Part shown: positions 15,841-24,364 of the stretch, in pieces
How the letters are laid out: each line of letters starts with the position of its first letter
Numbering within the stretch: the stretch's first letter is position 1
NCBI GenBank assembly: GCA_900546395.1
Contig: URDD01000029.1
Span: forward strand, 1-30,180
Source: an uncultured Bacteroidales bacterium
GTDB lineage: Bacteria; Bacteroidota; Bacteroidia; Bacteroidales; UBA932
Reading direction: 5' to 3'
Length of the DNA stretch: 30,180 bases
Notes under the pieces: model-generated
Told to the model about the DNA's origin: nothing
Seen by the model: only the letters and a program-made list of their open reading frames with translations
Databases searched by the model: none
Made by a program: the position numbers and the translations under genes

Positions 15841-18027
15841 ATGAGGATTGTAAAACGAATTTTTTCCATTGTCATTGCTGCCGCGGCTATCGTGTCCTGC
15901 AGCACTACGCGTGTACTCCCTGACGGGCAGTACAGGCTTCAGAAAAATACAGTTGAAGTCACCAATGACAGGAAATTCAATTCAAGAAGCATAGAGCCGT
16001 ATCTCAAGCAGAAGCCAAATGCATCCTTTCTTGGCTGGAATCCTTTCCTTAATCTATATAATATGTCAAATGGGAAGGGAAGGGGGTGGGACAAATTTGT
16101 CCATAAGGTCGGCGTGGCTCCTGTCGTATATGATCCTGATCTGGTCGAAAGTTCTGTGGAAAATGTCAAAAGCCATCTTGAATATCTCGGATACTATGAT
16201 TCCAAAGTGTCAGGTACTGTTTCAGTAAAGAAACGGAGAGTCAGTGTAAAATACGAGGTAGAGCTTGGCAAGCAGTTTCCCATTAAGGATATACATATCT
16301 CTCTTCCTGAAGGTGAACTGGCAGAGGAATTTTTGCGTGATACGGCAAATATGACTGTAGTGAAGGGTTCTGTTCTTTCTGAGCAGGCGCTGGAAAAGGA
16401 AAGTGAAAGATCCAGCAAATATTTGAGAAACTGCGGGTTCTACGGATTTTCAAAATACTATTATTATTTTGAGGCTGATACCCTGACATCTCCAGATTCG
16501 GCAATTCTTGAAATGAGCATCAGGAACTATACGAGGAACGAAACGGAAAAAGATGCCAGGCCAATAGAGAAATTTCATATTGGAGAGGTGAGTATAAACC
16601 ATCCTAAAAGTTTGAAAATCAGGGAAAAGATATTGCAGAACCTAAATACTATCATACCTGGGGAGATATATAGTGAAGATAATGTCAGTAATACATATTC
16701 CAGACTTTCCTCTCTGAATGTATTCAGTGGAGTAAATGTAGAAATGAACCAGAAAGGCGGCAATATAGTTGATTGCGACATAAGTCTGACGCAGTCAAAA
16801 CTCCAGGGAGTCAAACTAAACCTCGAAGCATCGTCAAACTCAAGCGGACTTCTGGGTGTTTCCCCCCAGTTATCGTATTATCATAAAAATATTTTCAGAG
16901 GAGGCGAGTGGCTCAACCTCGGCTTTATGGGGAACTTCCAGTTCAAACTTAATGATGACATACGTTCAAACGAGTTCGGAGTTTCTGCCGGAATCAGTTT
17001 CCCGAAATTCCTTTTCCTCCCTTACCGTATATTCAAGACCACTGTTCCGAGAACTGAAGTGAATCTGTCTTATAATTACCAGAACCGGCCTGAATATACA
17101 AGGAACATACTGTCAACTTCACTGGGGTACAGCGGTAGTGTCAAGTCAAGGCTTTTCTATCAGTTTTATCCTATACAGCTCAATATAGTACGCCTGTTCA
17201 ATCTGGATGATTCATTTTACAAGACACTGGAGAAGGATCCGTTCATGAAGAATGCATATCAGGACCATTTTGACCTTGGTCTTGGAGTGTCTTTATACTA
17301 TACTACGAACGCATCCGTAGTCCCCAAGACGTCTTTCTTTTTTACAAGACTGCAACTTGACCTTGCAGGAAACTTGCTAAGAGCGTTCAATCCTTTGATG
17401 AAGAAAGATGAAAATGGCTCGGGGATTATATGGAATACGCCTTATTCGCAATATGTGAGGGCAGAGTGGAGTATAGGCAAAACCTGGCAATTTGGCAGAA
17501 ATAACGGACAGGCTTTGGCTACAAGGTTTCTTGCTGGAGCAGGATATGCATACGGCAACTCAACTGCGCTTCCGTTTGAGAAGCATTTTTATTCCGGTGG
17601 CGCCAACAGTCTCAGAGGCTGGCAGGCACGCAGTGTCGGTCCCGGTATAGCACCAAAGGATTCCACCTTTATAATACCCAACCAGACAGGAGATATGAAG
17701 CTTGAGGCAAATATAGAATACCGTTTCCGGATTGTATGGAAACTGGAAGGCGCAGCATTTGTTGATGCCGGCAATGTCTGGACTCTGAGAGACACAGGGA
17801 CAGCAATGAGCGACATGTCGCTACTGACTCTCAGAAATCTCGGTAAAAGTATTGCAATGAACTGGGGTATAGGTCTCCGCCTGGATTTGAACTTCCTGCT
17901 TTTGAGGGTGGATATGGGTATGAGACTGCATGATCCAGCCAGAAGTGGCAACTCTTGGGTGAGCCCGCAGTACTGGTTTAAACGGGACGGATATGCCATA
18001 CATTTCGGTGTGGGATATCCGTTCTGA
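15841..18027 (+). CDS. tamL: TamL-like BamA/TamA-family outer-membrane lipoprotein
   Basis: 728 residues with a lipoprotein signal (IVSC, Cys20), the hallmark that separates Bacteroidetes TamL from TamA. Residues about 25-320 hold POTRA-like repeats (VKSHLEYLGYYDSKV, then SKYLRNCGFYGF, then YSRLSSLNVFSGVNVEM). From about 325 to the end is the Omp85 beta-barrel, including the loop-6 motif SLRGW near residue 590 and a terminal aromatic (GVGYPF). Members of this superfamily insert or export proteins across the outer membrane; TamL is thought to work with periplasm-spanning TamB. No tamB gene follows: the next gene, rarA, is convergent. Assignment to TamL rather than another Omp85 lipoprotein is by the lipobox and length. 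Confidence 0.87.
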   Translation: MRIVKRIFSIVIAAAAIVSCSTTRVLPDGQYRLQKNTVEVTNDRKFNSRSIEPYLKQKPNASFLGWNPFLNLYNMSNGKGRGWDKFVHKVGVAPVVYDPDLVESSVENVKSHLEYLGYYDSKVSGTVSVKKRRVSVKYEVELGKQFPIKDIHISLPEGELAEEFLRDTANMTVVKGSVLSEQALEKESERSSKYLRNCGFYGFSKYYYYFEADTLTSPDSAILEMSIRNYTRNETEKDARPIEKFHIGEVSINHPKSLKIREKILQNLNTIIPGEIYSEDNVSNTYSRLSSLNVFSGVNVEMNQKGGNIVDCDISLTQSKLQGVKLNLEASSNSSGLLGVSPQLSYYHKNIFRGGEWLNLGFMGNFQFKLNDDIRSNEFGVSAGISFPKFLFLPYRIFKTTVPRTEVNLSYNYQNRPEYTRNILSTSLGYSGSVKSRLFYQFYPIQLNIVRLFNLDDSFYKTLEKDPFMKNAYQDHFDLGLGVSLYYTTNASVVPKTSFFFTRLQLDLAGNLLRAFNPLMKKDENGSGIIWNTPYSQYVRAEWSIGKTWQFGRNNGQALATRFLAGAGYAYGNSTALPFEKHFYSGGANSLRGWQARSVGPGIAPKDSTFIIPNQTGDMKLEANIEYRFRIVWKLEGAAFVDAGNVWTLRDTGTAMSDMSLLTLRNLGKSIAMNWGIGLRLDLNFLLLRVDMGMRLHDPARSGNSWVSPQYWFKRDGYAIHFGVGYPF

Positions 18028-18059
18028 CACCATCGTTGCAGGATATCCGTTCATCTGCC

Positions 18060-18092
18060 ATTCCCAGCATTCCTGCAAAGTGGGAATATTTT
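18060..18092 (+). terminator. Weak terminator between tamL and rarA
   Basis: ATTCCCA (18060-18066) pairs with TGGGAAT (18081-18087) around a 14-base loop, followed by ATTTTG. It lies between two convergent stops; the stem is short and the T-run modest. Confidence 0.45.
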
Positions 18093-18093
18093 G

Positions 18094-19404
18094 TCAATAG
18101 TTGTATTTTTTCCAAAGAGATGCAAGTCTGCCCCTCATTTCACATTCTTTCCTGTTGTCGGCAGGTTCGTACAGTTTTGTTTCTGCCAGGTCTGAAGGCA
18201 TAAATTCCAGGTCGGCGAAATTGCCGGGGAAATCGTGGGCGTACTTGTACCCGTCTCCATAACCGAGTTCATCCATAAGCTTTGTGGGAGCATTTCGCAG
18301 GTAAAGGGGAACCGAAGAGGTCTGCGTATTCGCCGCAAGTTCCATAGCCCGGTTTATAGCAGTATATGCAGAATTGCTCTTAGGGGAACAAGCAAGATAA
18401 ATCGTGGCCTCAGCCAATGGTATCCTTGCTTCAGGCATGCCAATGTTGTGGACTGTCTGGAAGCAGGCATTGGCAAGCAGAAGTGCGTTAGGGTTTGCAA
18501 GCCCGATATCTTCTGATGCCAGTATGCAAAGTCTTCTGGCAATGAAGAGAGGGTCCTCTCCACCGGTCAGCATCCTTGCCAGATAATATACAGCTGCATT
18601 GGGGTCAGACCCTCTGACACTTTTTATGAATGCCGATATGATGTCATAATGCATTTCTCCGCTCTTGTCATATACTGCCATGTTTTCCTGAAGACAGGAA
18701 GATACTGTTTTATTGTTAATGACGAGGGGGTTGACTCCAGGATTGGCTCCGGTGACAATCTCCAGTATATTGAGCAATTTTCTTGCATCCCCTCCGGAAA
18801 ATCTGAAAAGAGCTTCCGTTTCCTCGATGTGTATATCCATTCCCTTGAGAAGGACATCTTCATGCAGAGCCCTGTCAAGAAGTTCTTTCAAATCATCTGT
18901 ATCCAGACTTTTCAGCACAAAGACCTGACATCTGGACAGAAGGGGAGTGTTTACTTCAAAAGACGGATTCTCAGTAGTTGCTCCTATCAGCACTACGGTT
19001 CCGTCTTCCACGGCTCCGAGCAGGGCATCTTGCTGTGATTTGTTGAACCTGTGGATTTCATCTATGAAAAGAACTGGTGAAGTACCGGATGAAAAAATCG
19101 AGCCGGTGCGGGCTTTCTCAATGACTTCACGTACTTCCTTTACTCCTGAACTTACAGCTGAAAGTGTGTAGAATTCGCGACCCATGTTCTGGGCGACAAT
19201 TCTTGCCAGTGTAGTTTTGCCGACGCCGGGCGGCCCCCAAAGGATAAAAGATGATAGATTGCCTGTCTCAATCATATTCCTCAGTACTCCTCCTTTGCCA
19301 ACAAGGTGCTTTTGTCCGACATAGCCATCAAGATTTTGTGGTCGCATTCTTTCCGGTAGTGGAGGTAGCATGTGGCTGCGTCCTATAGCGTCATTATCAA
19401 TCAT
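18094..19404 (-). CDS. rarA: Replication-associated recombination protein RarA (MgsA)
   Basis: 436 residues, the usual RarA length. AAA+ motifs: PLPERMRPQNLDGYVGQ at the N-terminus, Walker A GPPGVGKTT at 57-65, Walker B VLFIDEIHRF at 111-120, sensor 1 GATTENPSF at 141-149 and the arginine-finger pair SR at 157-158. The C-terminal half has the family's DPNAAVYYLARML, ASEDIGLANP and AYTAINRAM segments, with PLYLRNAPTKLMDELGYG and YKYAHDFPG near the end. RarA is a tetrameric ATPase that acts at stalled replication forks and is related to clamp-loader subunits and eukaryotic WRNIP1. It is monocistronic, convergent with tamL and divergent from pyk. Confidence 0.96.
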   Translation of the reverse strand: MIDNDAIGRSHMLPPLPERMRPQNLDGYVGQKHLVGKGGVLRNMIETGNLSSFILWGPPGVGKTTLARIVAQNMGREFYTLSAVSSGVKEVREVIEKARTGSIFSSGTSPVLFIDEIHRFNKSQQDALLGAVEDGTVVLIGATTENPSFEVNTPLLSRCQVFVLKSLDTDDLKELLDRALHEDVLLKGMDIHIEETEALFRFSGGDARKLLNILEIVTGANPGVNPLVINNKTVSSCLQENMAVYDKSGEMHYDIISAFIKSVRGSDPNAAVYYLARMLTGGEDPLFIARRLCILASEDIGLANPNALLLANACFQTVHNIGMPEARIPLAEATIYLACSPKSNSAYTAINRAMELAANTQTSSVPLYLRNAPTKLMDELGYGDGYKYAHDFPGNFADLEFMPSDLAETKLYEPADNRKECEMRGRLASLWKKYNY

Positions 19405-19425
19405 ATTTTATCAAATTATTGTAAA

Positions 19426-19433
19426 CAAATATA
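19426..19433 (-). promoter_or_regulatory. -7 box of rarA
   Basis: On the minus strand this reads TATATTTG, matching TAnnTTTG. It predicts a start near 19419 and a leader of only about 15 bases before ATG 19404. No -33 box at normal spacing was found. Confidence 0.5.
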
Positions 19434-19553
19434 AGAAGCTGTTTAAAAAGTTTGGCATTATAATGCTATTGTGTGCCTCTTCCGGAAGACTTCCTGTATC
19501 CGAATGGCGCGTCAAATTTAGCAAATTTTCAGCCAGGGCTTTCCTCCCCGCAT

Positions 19554-19561
19554 TATTTTTG
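19554..19561 (+). promoter_or_regulatory. Candidate -7 box of pyk
   Basis: TATTTTTG followed by C matches TAnnTTTG. Transcription from here would give a leader of roughly 118 bases containing the inverted repeat at 19623-19675. No -33 match; this is a candidate only. Confidence 0.4.
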
Positions 19562-19622
19562 CTAAATTCGCACTCGGAAAAATCAAACGGTAAAAGAATT
19601 GAAGGATGTGCGGAGGAAAAGT

Positions 19623-19675
19623 TTCGCAAGTGCTGCACAGATCTTCGAATATCTATAAATCAAATCACTTGCGAA
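19623..19675 (+). promoter_or_regulatory. Stem-loop in the pyk leader
   Basis: TTCGCAAGTG (19623-19632) and CACTTGCGAA (19666-19675) form a perfect 10-bp inverted repeat with a 33-base spacer. The spacer itself contains AGAT...ATCT (a small inner hairpin). The outer stem ends 10 bases before the pyk ATG, so folding could affect ribosome access. No known riboswitch class was recognised. Confidence 0.5.
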
Positions 19676-19685
19676 CCTAGGGACG

Positions 19686-21089
19686 ATGATTGACAAGAAG
19701 ACAAAAATAATCTGCACAGTGTCAGATATGAACTGTGAAACAGATTTTATCCGCAAACTGTATGAAAGCGGAATGAATGTAGTGAGAATCAATTCTGCTC
19801 ACGCAAGTTTGGAAGGTGCGCAAAAAATAGTTGACAATGTCAGAAGCGTTTCAGACAAGATAGCCATCCTTGTGGATACCAAGGGGCCGGAAGTCAGGCT
19901 GACAGCAATGGAGTCATCTGTAGGGTTTGTAGTGAAGGAAGGAGACTGGATAGAAATACATAACGGACCGGACAAATTCTGTACGCCAAGGGTGCTCTAC
20001 ACTACCTGCCCGGAGTTTGTCTGCGATGTTCCTGTCGGTGCGCATGTACTGATAGATGACGGATCCGTAGATCTTTTTGTAACAGGAAAGGAAAACAACA
20101 AGCTTCTGTGTGAGGTTCAGAATAGCGGAGTCATCAAAGGCAAAAAGAGTGTGAATGTGCCTAATGTGCATATTTCGCTGCCTGCACTTACAGAGAAAGA
20201 CAAGACATTCGTAAAATGGGCCATTGATTCCAACATTGATTTTATTGCCCATTCATTTGTCCGGGGAAAGGAGGATCTTCTGGAAATTCAGGAGATACTT
20301 GAACAGAATAACAGCCACCTTAAAATCATTTCTAAAATCGAGAACCAGCAGGGTATAGACAACCTGTATGAGATATTGAGCTACTGCTATGGTGTGATGG
20401 TGGCCAGAGGCGATCTTGGAGTAGAGATTCCTGCCGAGAAAATCCCTCTTTTGCAGAAACAGATAATACAGATGTGCCGCTCAAGGAAAAAGCCGGTTAT
20501 TATAGCTACACAGATGTTGCACAGCATGATAGAGAATCCGCGTCCGACCAGAGCTGAGGTTACCGATATTGCAAATGCAATTTTTGAAAGCACTGATGCG
20601 ATTATGCTTAGCGGAGAGACTGCAAGCGGAAAGTATCCGGTCGAGGCAGTAAGGACAATGAACAGGATTGCAAAGGAAGCGGAGAAAGCCATGGATATTT
20701 CCCTTGAACTCTCTCTTGATAAAGTGAAAAAGCCGATAGCGGCAGTCCTGGCCAAGAATCTTGTTGAAGCGACCAGAGATCTTCCTGTCAAGGCTCTGAT
20801 TTTTGATACCTGGACTGGAAGAACCGGAAGGTATCTGGCCGAATTCCGCCCGAAAGTGCCTATTTTTGCCATGTGCTACAATGACTATACTATGCGCGAG
20901 CTTGCCCTTTCATACGATATTTATTGTTACAAGTTTGATGTACAGAAGAGCAAGGAAGACTTTGTGGAAAATGCAGTGAAAATGCTTCAGGAAGACAGCA
21001 GACTGCAAAAGGGTGATCTGGTAGGATTCATAGGAGGAAGCTTCAACGATGAGCTCGGAGCTACATATATGGAATTCAAATATGTCTGA
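19686..21089 (+). CDS. pyk: Pyruvate kinase
   Basis: 467 residues, the usual bacterial length. It converts phosphoenolpyruvate and ADP to pyruvate and ATP, the last step of glycolysis. Motifs: DTKGPEVR at 64-71; the catalytic lysine in SKIENQ at 216-221; MVARGDLGVE at 238-247; ATQML at 274-278; and PTRAEVTDIANAIFES with AIMLSGETASGKYP at 287-318. The C-terminal domain (about 340-467) ends GFIGGSFNDELGATYMEFKYV, in place of the more usual 'G.p.g..GtTN'. The N-terminal KIICTVSDMNCE replaces the common T-I-G-P-A/S segment, a Bacteroidetes-like variation. The product is the head of a cluster with a GNAT gene two bases downstream. Confidence 0.95.
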   Translation: MIDKKTKIICTVSDMNCETDFIRKLYESGMNVVRINSAHASLEGAQKIVDNVRSVSDKIAILVDTKGPEVRLTAMESSVGFVVKEGDWIEIHNGPDKFCTPRVLYTTCPEFVCDVPVGAHVLIDDGSVDLFVTGKENNKLLCEVQNSGVIKGKKSVNVPNVHISLPALTEKDKTFVKWAIDSNIDFIAHSFVRGKEDLLEIQEILEQNNSHLKIISKIENQQGIDNLYEILSYCYGVMVARGDLGVEIPAEKIPLLQKQIIQMCRSRKKPVIIATQMLHSMIENPRPTRAEVTDIANAIFESTDAIMLSGETASGKYPVEAVRTMNRIAKEAEKAMDISLELSLDKVKKPIAAVLAKNLVEATRDLPVKALIFDTWTGRTGRYLAEFRPKVPIFAMCYNDYTMRELALSYDIYCYKFDVQKSKEDFVENAVKMLQEDSRLQKGDLVGFIGGSFNDELGATYMEFKYV

Positions 21090-21091
21090 CA

Positions 21092-21679
21092 ATGGAGATT
21101 TACACTAGAGAAGCAAGGAAAGAAGATTCGGGAGATATAGCCAGACTGTTTCTGATGGCATGGCCGGTAGAAGAATTCCTTGCTATGGACCCATCACTTA
21201 CAGAAGATGGTCTGGCAGAAATCGTTAAAGGGTATGTTGAGTCTGAAAACACAGTCTATAGTTTTAAAAATACGATTGTGGCAGTAGGATCCGGCAATGA
21301 GGGAGAAATAATAGCAGGTGCGATTAACGGTTATGATGGAAAGCTTTACCAGGAATTGAAGAAGCCTGTTGTGGAGGATTTGCGCAGGCGCTTTCCATTT
21401 GCCCGGAAAGATTATGGAGATGTGACTGAAACAGAAGCCGGAGAATATTATCTGGACTCAATAGGTGTCCGTCAGGACATGCGTTCGCATGGAATAGGGT
21501 CAAAACTGTTTGAAGCCATTCTTTCAAAGGCTCGGTCAGAAGGTCACGGAACTGTAGGCCTTATCGTGGATATAGACAAGCCTAAGGCTGAAGCGCTTTA
21601 TGTCAGACTAGGATTCCGTCACGTGGGTTACAGGGATTTTATGGGGCATACGATGAAGCATATGCAGCTTGAATATTGA
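21092..21679 (+). CDS. GNAT-family N-acetyltransferase
   Basis: 195 residues with the GNAT fold. Motif A is visible as YYLDSIGVRQDMRSHGIGSKLFE around residues 120-140 (the acetyl-CoA pyrophosphate loop R-S-H-G-I-G), followed by GLIVDIDKPKAEALYVRLGFRHVGY (motif B, alpha4/beta5). The N-terminus TREARKEDSGDIARLFL is typical. The acceptor (small molecule, peptide or protein amine) cannot be predicted. Its ATG begins two bases after the pyk stop, so the two are almost surely co-transcribed and possibly translationally coupled; acetylation of a glycolytic product or enzyme is possible but purely speculative. Confidence 0.88.
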   Translation: MEIYTREARKEDSGDIARLFLMAWPVEEFLAMDPSLTEDGLAEIVKGYVESENTVYSFKNTIVAVGSGNEGEIIAGAINGYDGKLYQELKKPVVEDLRRRFPFARKDYGDVTETEAGEYYLDSIGVRQDMRSHGIGSKLFEAILSKARSEGHGTVGLIVDIDKPKAEALYVRLGFRHVGYRDFMGHTMKHMQLEY

Positions 21680-21691
21680 TCCGACCATTTT

Positions 21692-22228
21692 ATGAAACGA
21701 TTGTCTGTCATTGTTCTGATTTTCATGTCTGTTGCGGCCTGCTCTTTCTCAGACCAGTGCCTGGCACAGCCAAAATCAGCCGGCGGACAATTTTCATTTA
21801 ACGGCATTGAACTGTCATATCAGCACAGTGTAGGAGATTCTGTTTTCGTAGATATAAATGCAGGGGTGGATTTTTCAGAACTCCTTGGTGGAAAAGCGTC
21901 TGCTCCTGGAGGAAAAGCAAGAATATCATATAACTTCCTGTTTTTCAGAAGGGATTGCGAAAGTGGCAGCCTTTTACTGTATGCGGGGCCTGGAATTGCT
22001 TTGGGCTATGTCAGAAACAAGGGGAATTTCGGACCGATGCTGGGGATATGCGGAAGATTCGGCCTTGAGTTCAGATTTGAATCAAGGCCTGTTGTGTTTT
22101 CGTTAGATTTGATACCGTTGCTTCCCATACATATGAGGTCGTCAGGCAGAGCATCAAGCCTCGACTTCTTCAGAAACGGATTGCTGCTGTCATTGTCGCC
22201 TGTACTTGGAATCAGATACCGCTTTTAA
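21692..22228 (+). CDS. Small outer-membrane beta-barrel-like protein
   Basis: 178 residues, not assigned to a named family. An N-terminal signal is clear: either signal peptidase I cleavage after CLAQ (about residue 26), or a lipobox VAAC with Cys17; the former fits a barrel better. The mature part alternates hydrophobic and polar residues in likely amphipathic strands (FSFNGIELSYQHS, VFVDINAGVDF, KARISYNFLFF, SLLLYAGPGIALGYV, RFGLEFRFE, VVFSLDLIPLLP) and ends in GIRYRF, the aromatic C-terminus used by the BAM machinery. An 8-strand barrel is plausible. It lies 12 bp after the GNAT gene and 5 bp before a similar gene, in one likely operon. Confidence 0.75.
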   Translation: MKRLSVIVLIFMSVAACSFSDQCLAQPKSAGGQFSFNGIELSYQHSVGDSVFVDINAGVDFSELLGGKASAPGGKARISYNFLFFRRDCESGSLLLYAGPGIALGYVRNKGNFGPMLGICGRFGLEFRFESRPVVFSLDLIPLLPIHMRSSGRASSLDFFRNGLLLSLSPVLGIRYRF

Positions 22229-22233
22229 AAGTT

Positions 22234-22875
22234 ATGATAAGAATAGAAAAATCACTTTGTCTGATTATATTCCTATGCCTGTCTTTGACTGCATTTGCCG
22301 GAGATATGCAGCGGAGAAGTTTTGCCAGACTGACTTTTGGGGTGGAAGGAAGTTTTGCAGGGACATTTCTGTCATACAGGCACTCGAATTTCATATCAAA
22401 CTACGGATACAGGATTGACAGAAAGACTTACAGGCACAATTTTCATGGCAACGGAGAGATTTTGCTGCATATAGGCTGCAATATTTCTCCGAGCGTAAAT
22501 CTTTCATTGTATTCAGGATATAGTGGAGCCTGTAAGGGCGGACGTATATTTCCTCTTGACCTTAGGCTGACGTGGTTCCCTTCGAAGGGGACTGATAAAG
22601 ACAGATGGTTTGCATTTCTGGATGCCGGTCCTGCGCTGAAAAAGGCTGGAAGAGAGTCAAGTCTGGCAGGTACGGGAAAAATCGGAGGCGGATACAGGAT
22701 AAGCATTACAAGATCCGTAAAGTTGGATTTTCTGGTATCTTTAAGGCAGGTTTTCATGAAAGACATGATTGTAAAGACCGATATGGCTGAAAACCAATAC
22801 ATAGATGAAAATAGGATAAGAAGGAACAATACTGCATATACAGCTCTGTCTTTAGGTATCGGGATTACATTTTAG
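22234..22875 (+). CDS. Outer-membrane beta-barrel-like protein
   Basis: 213 residues, no named family recognised. It has a signal peptide (MIRIEKSLCLIIFLC, cleavage near TAFAG) and a mature region of likely amphipathic strands (ARLTFGVEG, GTFLSYRHSNF, EILLHIGCNIS, NLSLYSGYSG, DLRLTWFP, RWFAFLDAGPAL, GKIGGGYRISITRSVKLDFLVSLRQ, YTALSLGIGITF), with a terminal aromatic residue. The general plan resembles the 178-aa protein encoded 5 bp upstream, though clear sequence similarity is limited. Both could be small porin-like or adhesion proteins. It is the last gene of the pyk cluster; no strong terminator follows before the next promoter at about 22927. Confidence 0.75.
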   Translation: MIRIEKSLCLIIFLCLSLTAFAGDMQRRSFARLTFGVEGSFAGTFLSYRHSNFISNYGYRIDRKTYRHNFHGNGEILLHIGCNISPSVNLSLYSGYSGACKGGRIFPLDLRLTWFPSKGTDKDRWFAFLDAGPALKKAGRESSLAGTGKIGGGYRISITRSVKLDFLVSLRQVFMKDMIVKTDMAENQYIDENRIRRNNTAYTALSLGIGITF

Positions 22876-22926
22876 CTGTCTGAAGTCATTTCTCGTGTTT
22901 TTTGCGGTTATTCGGGAGATTTTACG

Positions 22927-22934
22927 TAAGTTTG
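22927..22934 (+). promoter_or_regulatory. -7 box of the flavodiiron gene
   Basis: TAAGTTTG followed by C matches TAnnTTTG. An upstream TTTG at 22901-22904 lies 22 bases away, slightly more than the usual 19-21. Transcription would begin near 22941, giving a leader of about 45 bases. Confidence 0.6.
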
Positions 22935-22985
22935 CAAGTTGACTGCCAGTAAAAAGATTTAAATTAAACAAATTAATATATATTT

Positions 22986-24188
22986 ATGGGAAACAAGATT
23001 TCAGAGAAAATACGCTATGTGGGAGTGAATGACCACACTAAAGTCATTTTCGAAGGACTTTGGCCTCTGCCTTTCGGAGTAAGCTACAACTCCTATCTTG
23101 TCATTGGCGAGAAGATAGCGCTTGTTGATACAGTAGAAGCAGGTTTTGAAAAAGAGTACCTCTCGAATATAAAGGCTGAAATAGGGGAGAGGAAGATAGA
23201 TTATCTGGTAGTAAACCACATGGAACCCGACCATTCTTCACTTATAGCTTTTATGAGGGAGCAGTATCCGGAAATTCGTATTATTACAAGCGCCAAGGCA
23301 GTACCGATGATCAAAGGATATCATGGTGTTACAGATAATGTATATGCTGTCAAGGAAGGTGAGGAAATCAGTCTTGGAGGCGCTACACTCCGTTTCTATA
23401 TGGCTCCAATGGTCCACTGGCCAGAGACTATGGTTACATATCTGGCAGAGGAAAAGACGTTGTTTTCAGGAGATGCCTTCGGAACTTTCGGAGCCCTCGA
23501 CGGAGGCGTGACTGATTCACAGGCTCACATGTGCGGATGGCTTGATAAAGCGGAAAACTGCTTTGAAGAGTTCAAGGATGAAATGACAAGATATTATTCA
23601 AATATCGTAGGAAAATACGGACAGACAGTGCAGGCTGCACTTAAAAAACTGTCCGGTCTCGAAATCTCCAGGATATGCAGTACGCACGGTCCGGTATGGG
23701 AAACACATATACCTGATGTTGTAGGATACTATGACAGACTTAGCAAGTATGAAGCAGAGAAAGGTGTATGTATAGTTTACTGCAGCATGTATGGCAACAC
23801 GGCAAAAGCAGCAAAAGCTCTTGCCGCAGAGCTGGCTTCCAGAGGTGTAAAATACGCAATCCATAACCTTTGTACCGAAAACCTGTCGTATGCATACCGC
23901 GACCTGTTCAAGTATGATACTCTCGCCGTAGGTGCTCCTACTTATAACAATGATATATTTCCGCCTGCATATACCTTTATGTACGGAGTAGGGGCAAGGT
24001 TGGTAAAGAACAAGAAATTCTTCGCATTCGGTTCATTTACATGGGCCGGTGTCAGTGTCAAGCTTCTCAATGAAATGGCTGTAAAGCAGGGATTCCAGCT
24101 TATTTCAGACGGGCAGTCTTTTGCTCAGGCATATTCTGAGCAGAAGTGCGACATGGCAGCGGTTGCTGATCTGATTGCCGCAGAATAG
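22986..24188 (+). CDS. fprA: FprA-type A-type flavoprotein (flavodiiron protein)
   Basis: 400 residues, the minimal flavodiiron architecture. The N-terminal metallo-beta-lactamase-like domain carries the diiron ligands: HMEPDH at 78-83, HWPE at 144-147, the Asp of SGDAFGTFGALDGG at 163, and His234 in STHGPVW. The C-terminal flavodoxin domain binds FMN through SMYGNTAKA at 267-275, with GAPTYNNDIFPPA and FGSFTWAG later. It should reduce O2 to water or NO to N2O, using electrons from rubredoxin or another donor, and protects anaerobes from oxygen or nitrosative stress. No rubredoxin domain is fused and no rubredoxin gene is nearby. It is monocistronic, with its own promoter and terminator. Confidence 0.94.
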   Translation: MGNKISEKIRYVGVNDHTKVIFEGLWPLPFGVSYNSYLVIGEKIALVDTVEAGFEKEYLSNIKAEIGERKIDYLVVNHMEPDHSSLIAFMREQYPEIRIITSAKAVPMIKGYHGVTDNVYAVKEGEEISLGGATLRFYMAPMVHWPETMVTYLAEEKTLFSGDAFGTFGALDGGVTDSQAHMCGWLDKAENCFEEFKDEMTRYYSNIVGKYGQTVQAALKKLSGLEISRICSTHGPVWETHIPDVVGYYDRLSKYEAEKGVCIVYCSMYGNTAKAAKALAAELASRGVKYAIHNLCTENLSYAYRDLFKYDTLAVGAPTYNNDIFPPAYTFMYGVGARLVKNKKFFAFGSFTWAGVSVKLLNEMAVKQGFQLISDGQSFAQAYSEQKCDMAAVADLIAAE

Positions 24189-24213
24189 CGGATATACATG
24201 ATTCCTGAAAATT

Positions 24214-24266
24214 AAAATAGAGGTGAATTCAAAAGACATAAGACTTTGAGTTCACCTCTATTTTTT
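24214..24266. terminator. Bidirectional terminator after fprA
   Basis: AAAATAGAGGTGAA (24214-24227) pairs perfectly with TTCACCTCTATTTT (24251-24264). The stem extends inward through one G-T pair to TCAAA/TTTGA, followed by further T residues. The A-rich 5' arm provides a U-tract on the opposite strand as well, so it can stop both fprA and the convergent DUF5723-like operon. Confidence 0.9.
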
Positions 24267-24364
24267 ACAAGTATTCCTGTATGCTGCCCTCAATCCTCAT
24301 TCCGTACCGCCAGAGGGGGCTTTTCCGTACCAAATGCTGTCTGACAGCACTTTCGGGGTTTATA

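Noticed and set aside
18013..18052. Direct repeat GGATATCCGTTC at 18013-18024 and 18041-18052 spanning the tamL stop
   Set aside because: Only two 12-base copies 28 bases apart; probably a small local duplication or chance. No sign of an attachment site or mobile element.
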